The position numbers and the translations under genes were made by a program. Of a DNA stretch of 64,000 nt, positions 60,345 through 64,000 are shown in pieces (positions within the stretch are counted from its first letter, which is position 1; each line of letters starts with the position of its first letter). Source of the stretch: Endotrypanum monterogeii (lineage: Eukaryota; Euglenozoa; Kinetoplastea; Trypanosomatida; Trypanosomatidae); NCBI GenBank assembly GCA_000333855.2, contig CM007319.1, positions 1,485,205-1,549,204 on the forward strand, written 5' to 3'. Below the pieces are notes generated by a model that saw nothing but the letters and a program-made list of their open reading frames with translations, had not been told where the DNA came from and did no database searches.

Positions 60345-61764
60345 TCAGGTTTTTTTTTTTCGCTTTCCCTTTCGGTGTCGTCGTAGAAGCTGGTGGTGGT
60401 TTGTTATCTTGGGGATATAGCGACTGACATTGGAGAAGGCCCGTGTGTTGACAAATCATGCTATCAGAAAAAAAAATGAATTAGATCTAACGCGTCTTTT
60501 TTTTTTTGCGAAGGTGAAAACGCAAACAAAAACAAAAAAAACATCTCGAAAAAACGGAGTCGGTGACACCAATGACGCCTCCAGCACTGCACCGAGTATT
60601 CCATGGAAAACAAAAAAGAGCGCATGTTTCTGCTATACGTACCGCAGTACCTCTCGCCGAAGCACCTCTCATATCTTGATGGCTTCTCTGTAGATGGTGG
60701 ACAGCCGGCAGATACTCCCGAGCTCGTGGTTGTCTATGACCGACACTATTCCATCTCGCTCCACGGGGGATACATCGACTCTTCAACAGTTTATCTGTTT
60801 TTTTTTTTCGTTTCTTTTGATGCGACTGTGTTAATTTATCATCTTTCATTGTCTCTATCGTCCGTTTTCCATGTGTCTTTTCCCCCTCTTTTACATTTTT
60901 TTTTTTGGCGTTCTTCGCACCTCGCATCTTCCCGATGCGTATCACTCTGATCCCGCTCTCCCTTTCCAATTGTCTGCATAATGGGCCGACGTTTTTTCGT
61001 GAGATGCTGACTGATTTTTTTTTTTTCAGTTCCCTATGTAAACCCGACTCAAGCGATTCGAAGTCTCTTGTAGCGGGTCGTCGTGCTTCCCCTTCCCCCT
61101 CCTCCCCCTTGCCAGGTATCGCCTTTGTTTGGTTATTTGTCTTACTCTGTGTTTCCCTCTTTTTTTTTTTTAGAAAGTGAAGATCACAGGTTTTGTTTTC
61201 GCACAATCTTGTCACCTAACACGACCTGATTCGAGTCTTCTGTTTAGCTGGCCACATCCGCAACGTGTCATATTCTTTTGGATTCTTACCGAGCCTCTTC
61301 ACCTGCTTCCGCGAGTTCTCAGTCAAACGTTGCACGCAAATCGAGTAGGGGGAACACAGAAAGCAAGTATCTATTCGCTTGCTAACCACACACACACACA
61401 CACACACACTTGTGCGTTAAATAGGAGAGCAAGAAAAGATGGTAACCTCTGCTGTTGCGTACGGTATCTCTGTCGCTGTCTGGGCGACAGCCGCCGCTCT
61501 TTTCATGGGATTCTGCTTTCTTTTACCGATTTTTACCGATCGTTGCTGCTCTTCGGTGCACCGAGAAGAAGTTGCAAGGAAGAACCCTGTCTCTGCAGCC
61601 GAACTCGAGTGAAAGGGGACCTGTGCTGAGAAACGAAACCCTCAACAGTTCTTTCATTTGCTTCACTTCATCCTCGCGTGCGCAACTGACAAAATTGACG
61701 TTCAATAAGCGTTTCTGTGTGCCTCTATATATTTTTTTGTGAATGTTGCGTCGCTCGCTGATGG
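60345..61764. other. Spacer between the VMA21-like gene and repeat C
   Basis: Mostly T-rich spacer with a CA array at 61387-61409. A weak small frame at 60603-60950 is listed separately. No other candidate. Confidence 0.5.
60603..60950 (+). CDS. Weak candidate small ORF
   Basis: A 115-codon frame with ATG. The first 60 residues (MENKKERMFLLYVPQYLSPK, ELVVVYDRHYSISLHGGYID) look protein-like with mixed composition. The remainder reads through T tracts as Phe/Ser/Leu and is not credible. A T tract plus GCGAAG at about 60498-60512 could supply a splice acceptor. It may be a relic, a truncated gene or chance. I do not recognise a family. Confidence 0.2.
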   Translation: MENKKERMFLLYVPQYLSPKHLSYLDGFSVDGGQPADTPELVVVYDRHYSISLHGGYIDSSTVYLFFFFVSFDATVLIYHLSLSLSSVFHVSFPPLLHFFFWRSSHLASSRCVSL

Positions 61765-62299
61765 CGGTGGTGATGATCTCCACCCGTGGTATCGCGTGGC
61801 GGTATTCACCCTGCAGGACGGAGCATGCAGCACCTGCTTCCCCGCTATCGCCCGCCCCACAGCTGCCGCCCGCGGTGCCAAGCACCCACGACGTTGGGAG
61901 GTCCGGTGTGACTCATGGCCACCAGCGCAGGTAGCCATGCCCCAGATGGACCTGCGTTGGGGCGGCTTGCCACAGTGAACACGCTTGCATCACTCACATG
62001 GCGGGCCAGGTGTCTGAACGGCTTGCGGGCATTGCACATGGGCACTACTGCCTACTGGTGAGATGAGGGTGGTCTGCGCCGCCTGAGGGATGCCCTAGGC
62101 GATCACGGGTGTAGGCGGGTGTGCTTGTGTGGCGACCTGCACGGCGATGACGGGCAGAGGCCGTGCTTCGCTGACTGACTTGCTGCTTCCTCAATGCGTA
62201 AGAAGCGCTGCGCCACACCACACCACACCACACCACACCACACCACACCACACGATGATTCGGTGACAGGATGGGAACGACAATAATACGCTCGCATTC
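61765..62299 (+). repeat. Interspersed repeat, copy C
   Basis: About 535 bases, same orientation as copy A and opposite to copy B. The core (61765-62174) matches copy A almost perfectly. The extension (62175-62299) with a CCACA array matches copy B. The array here has about eight units (62213-62253) against about four in B. Confidence 0.88.
62213..62253 (+). repeat. CCACA pentanucleotide array in repeat C
   Basis: About eight CCACA units in tandem; the corresponding array in copy B has about four. Confidence 0.92.
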
Positions 62300-64000
62300 G
62301 GAGAGATCAATAAGGTTGCAAGGCTGTGGTATAGTAGATAATTCTCGTGGTTGCACATACTTTTTTCTGGTATTGGGGTCACTGTCATCGGTACGCTCTT
62401 TCCTTCTTGGGCTCGAATACATCAATTTCCGTATCTAGATATCTTTTCAAGCAACCTTTGATGATGGCGAGAATGTACAACAGTGAGGCTCAAACATCGA
62501 TGTGTGCGTGGCCTGCGTCTTCACTCGCTCCTTGCCGATTAAAAGGGCAAATATGGTGCTACGGTTTGTACACTTCTCCTAATCCTCCTCCGCTTCTCCC
62601 TCCACTACAGAGAAACATATAACAAAACCAGGTTTATCGACCGTTTCAAGTGCCGAGAGAAATCTTGACCGATACGCAAATGAAAGTTTTTCAACTCACC
62701 ATCTTGTCATCTGTTTCAGTCCCGAACCACCACCGATGTGACCTCTCCCATACTCGGGCTAGAGCGCTCCCACACGCATGCGGAAACTGAAGGCTACTTG
62801 ATAGGGTTTCTAGCAGTTATCTCTCCGTCACACACTCTTTAGAAGTACCAACGTATTCTATGCAGAGAGCACCACTCTTTTTAACTCACCCTATATTTTT
62901 TTAGATGTACGAGATCTCCCTACACGCGATGAAAGCGCGCCCATCTTAGCAGCAACAGCTCTCCCGCTGATTTCTAAGCTGTGCAGAGTCTTTCGTGGAT
63001 CCTATTGCTTTCTTTTTTCTTTTTGCTGGAAATTCACAATCGTTTGCCGGAAATCTTCGACTGCGTGAGTCATGGGCGGGACACAGACATAAGCCATGTT
63101 CATCGCCCGCGACTTTGCCGGGCAGCAAGAACAACACAATGTAGTGTGGTGGCATGTGCTCGAGAATGAAATATAGGTCAGAACCTTTGGACGGATATTT
63201 TGCCCTGCGCTATGAAGCCTGAGGGTGTTTTTGAGCTGAGAGAGAGAGCGCTGCACATATGATGAGTCTTGAACATATTCATTTAACAGCAACATCTGAT
63301 AGACGCCAAAGCGTCCTGACGTGAAATTGTTTACAAAATATCTGATTGTGCAGTGTTCATTTTGTGGCTTACCTGCCCGTCCCGTGTATAGGAGTTTGTG
63401 TATTGGCGAGCGCTTTTAGTGTGTGTGTATGTGTGTATGTGTGTGTGTGTGTGTGTGTTTGACGTGCGCGCGAGTGATGAAAATGTCGAATCCGTGTTTC
63501 AGCTGAGCCCTGCTGCTGACAACGTTTCTTGATCTGTTTGACTTCTGACGCGCGCTGGCGCCGGCCCGCTGCACCCGCGTGATGCACACGAATTCTCATG
63601 GTCCAAACAGGTACTGACTGTTTTTTGTGATGATTACTGAGTTTATCAATCACCTTTCGGGACTGAGGGTGCGTGCGCGGCGGCGGCGCTGCTGTGCGTG
63701 GCGGATGTGTTTTTTTTCTCCCCTGCTAGCGAGGAGGTGGCGCGCGCGTGATGTATAGCTGTTTGGCCATTAGATGGCCCCATGAGGACACCCAAACACA
63801 GGCCTGCGGTGATGGTGCGCCCGCTGGCGCGCTGGGCTGCTGCTGCTGCGTGCGGGCCACATTGGAGTTGTGTCTCGGCCCCAGCGGTGGCCCTGCCTGC
63901 ACACTCACGTGGGCCAAGAGCTGTAGGTTGTGTGCGCCACGTGGCTCTTCACCTCTCCGCCCTTTTGCTGGGTTGCGTGTGCCCCGTTGTTTTAGCTCCC
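62300..64000. other. Terminal region without a supported gene
   Basis: Ordinary AT-rich spacer to about 63400, a TG array at 63419-63460, then a GC-rich stretch from about 63540 to the end with no protein-like frame on either strand. The GC-rich end may be part of another repeat or the leader of a gene beyond the window. Confidence 0.5.

Overview
The window looks like an interior stretch of a Leishmania chromosome, most likely subgenus Viannia or a close relative. Nineteen supported protein genes all lie on the plus strand, none shows an intron, and they are separated by long spacers full of poly-T/polypyrimidine tracts, CA/TG and TA microsatellites and AG trans-splice acceptors. This is the layout of one kinetoplastid polycistronic transcription unit. 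Several products are kinetoplastid-specific or typical, including a KKT2/KKT3-type kinetochore kinase, a PABP2-type poly(A)-binding protein and an ECTFRP-motif protein. From memory, KKT3 and PABP2 lie near each other on T. brucei chromosome 9, and PABP2 is on L. major chromosome 35. The window is therefore probably from the chromosome 35 equivalent; this is inference.

Layout. 0-21 kb holds an SPB4/DDX55-type ribosome-biogenesis helicase, a J-domain protein, a small unknown gene, the KKT kinase, an RIIa radial-spoke-like protein, an ACL4-like TPR chaperone and a large basic protein. 21-34 kb holds the small splicing factor SF3B5, a degraded serpin-like relic, repeat copy A, an SseB-like mitochondrial protein, an HDDC2-type phosphohydrolase, a large protein that may be a KICSTOR subunit 2 homologue, and a low-complexity Ser/Thr/Arg-rich protein. 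34-46 kb holds an assembly gap with a false-looking duplication, PABP2, a 6.7-kb spacer without convincing genes, and a REEP/HVA22-type ER protein. 46-64 kb holds HBS1, a DUF2009 protein, the RNA polymerase III subunit RPC4, BBS1 and a VMA21-like protein. Two further copies of the repeat (B and C, in inverted orientation) flank BBS1 and VMA21. The last 3.6 kb has no convincing gene.

The genes are functionally mixed, as expected for trypanosomatids, where co-transcription does not imply shared function. Themes are RNA metabolism (SPB4, SF3B5, PABP2, HBS1, RPC4, ACL4-like), flagellum/cilium (RIIa protein, BBS1) and membranes or lysosome-related compartments (REEP, VMA21-like, possibly KICS2-like). 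Expression control probably lies in the spacers, which carry splice acceptors, repeats and a perfect 20-bp hairpin.

The least expected items are the serpin-like relic at 22.1-22.6 kb, the candidate KICS2 homologue, the three near-identical repeat copies in an arrangement suited to recombination, the hairpin just after the ACL4-like gene, and the likely misassembly at 34.8-35.7 kb. CDS starts are the first plausible in-frame ATG, because non-ATG starts are not expected in this group. All family assignments come from reading motifs without database searches.
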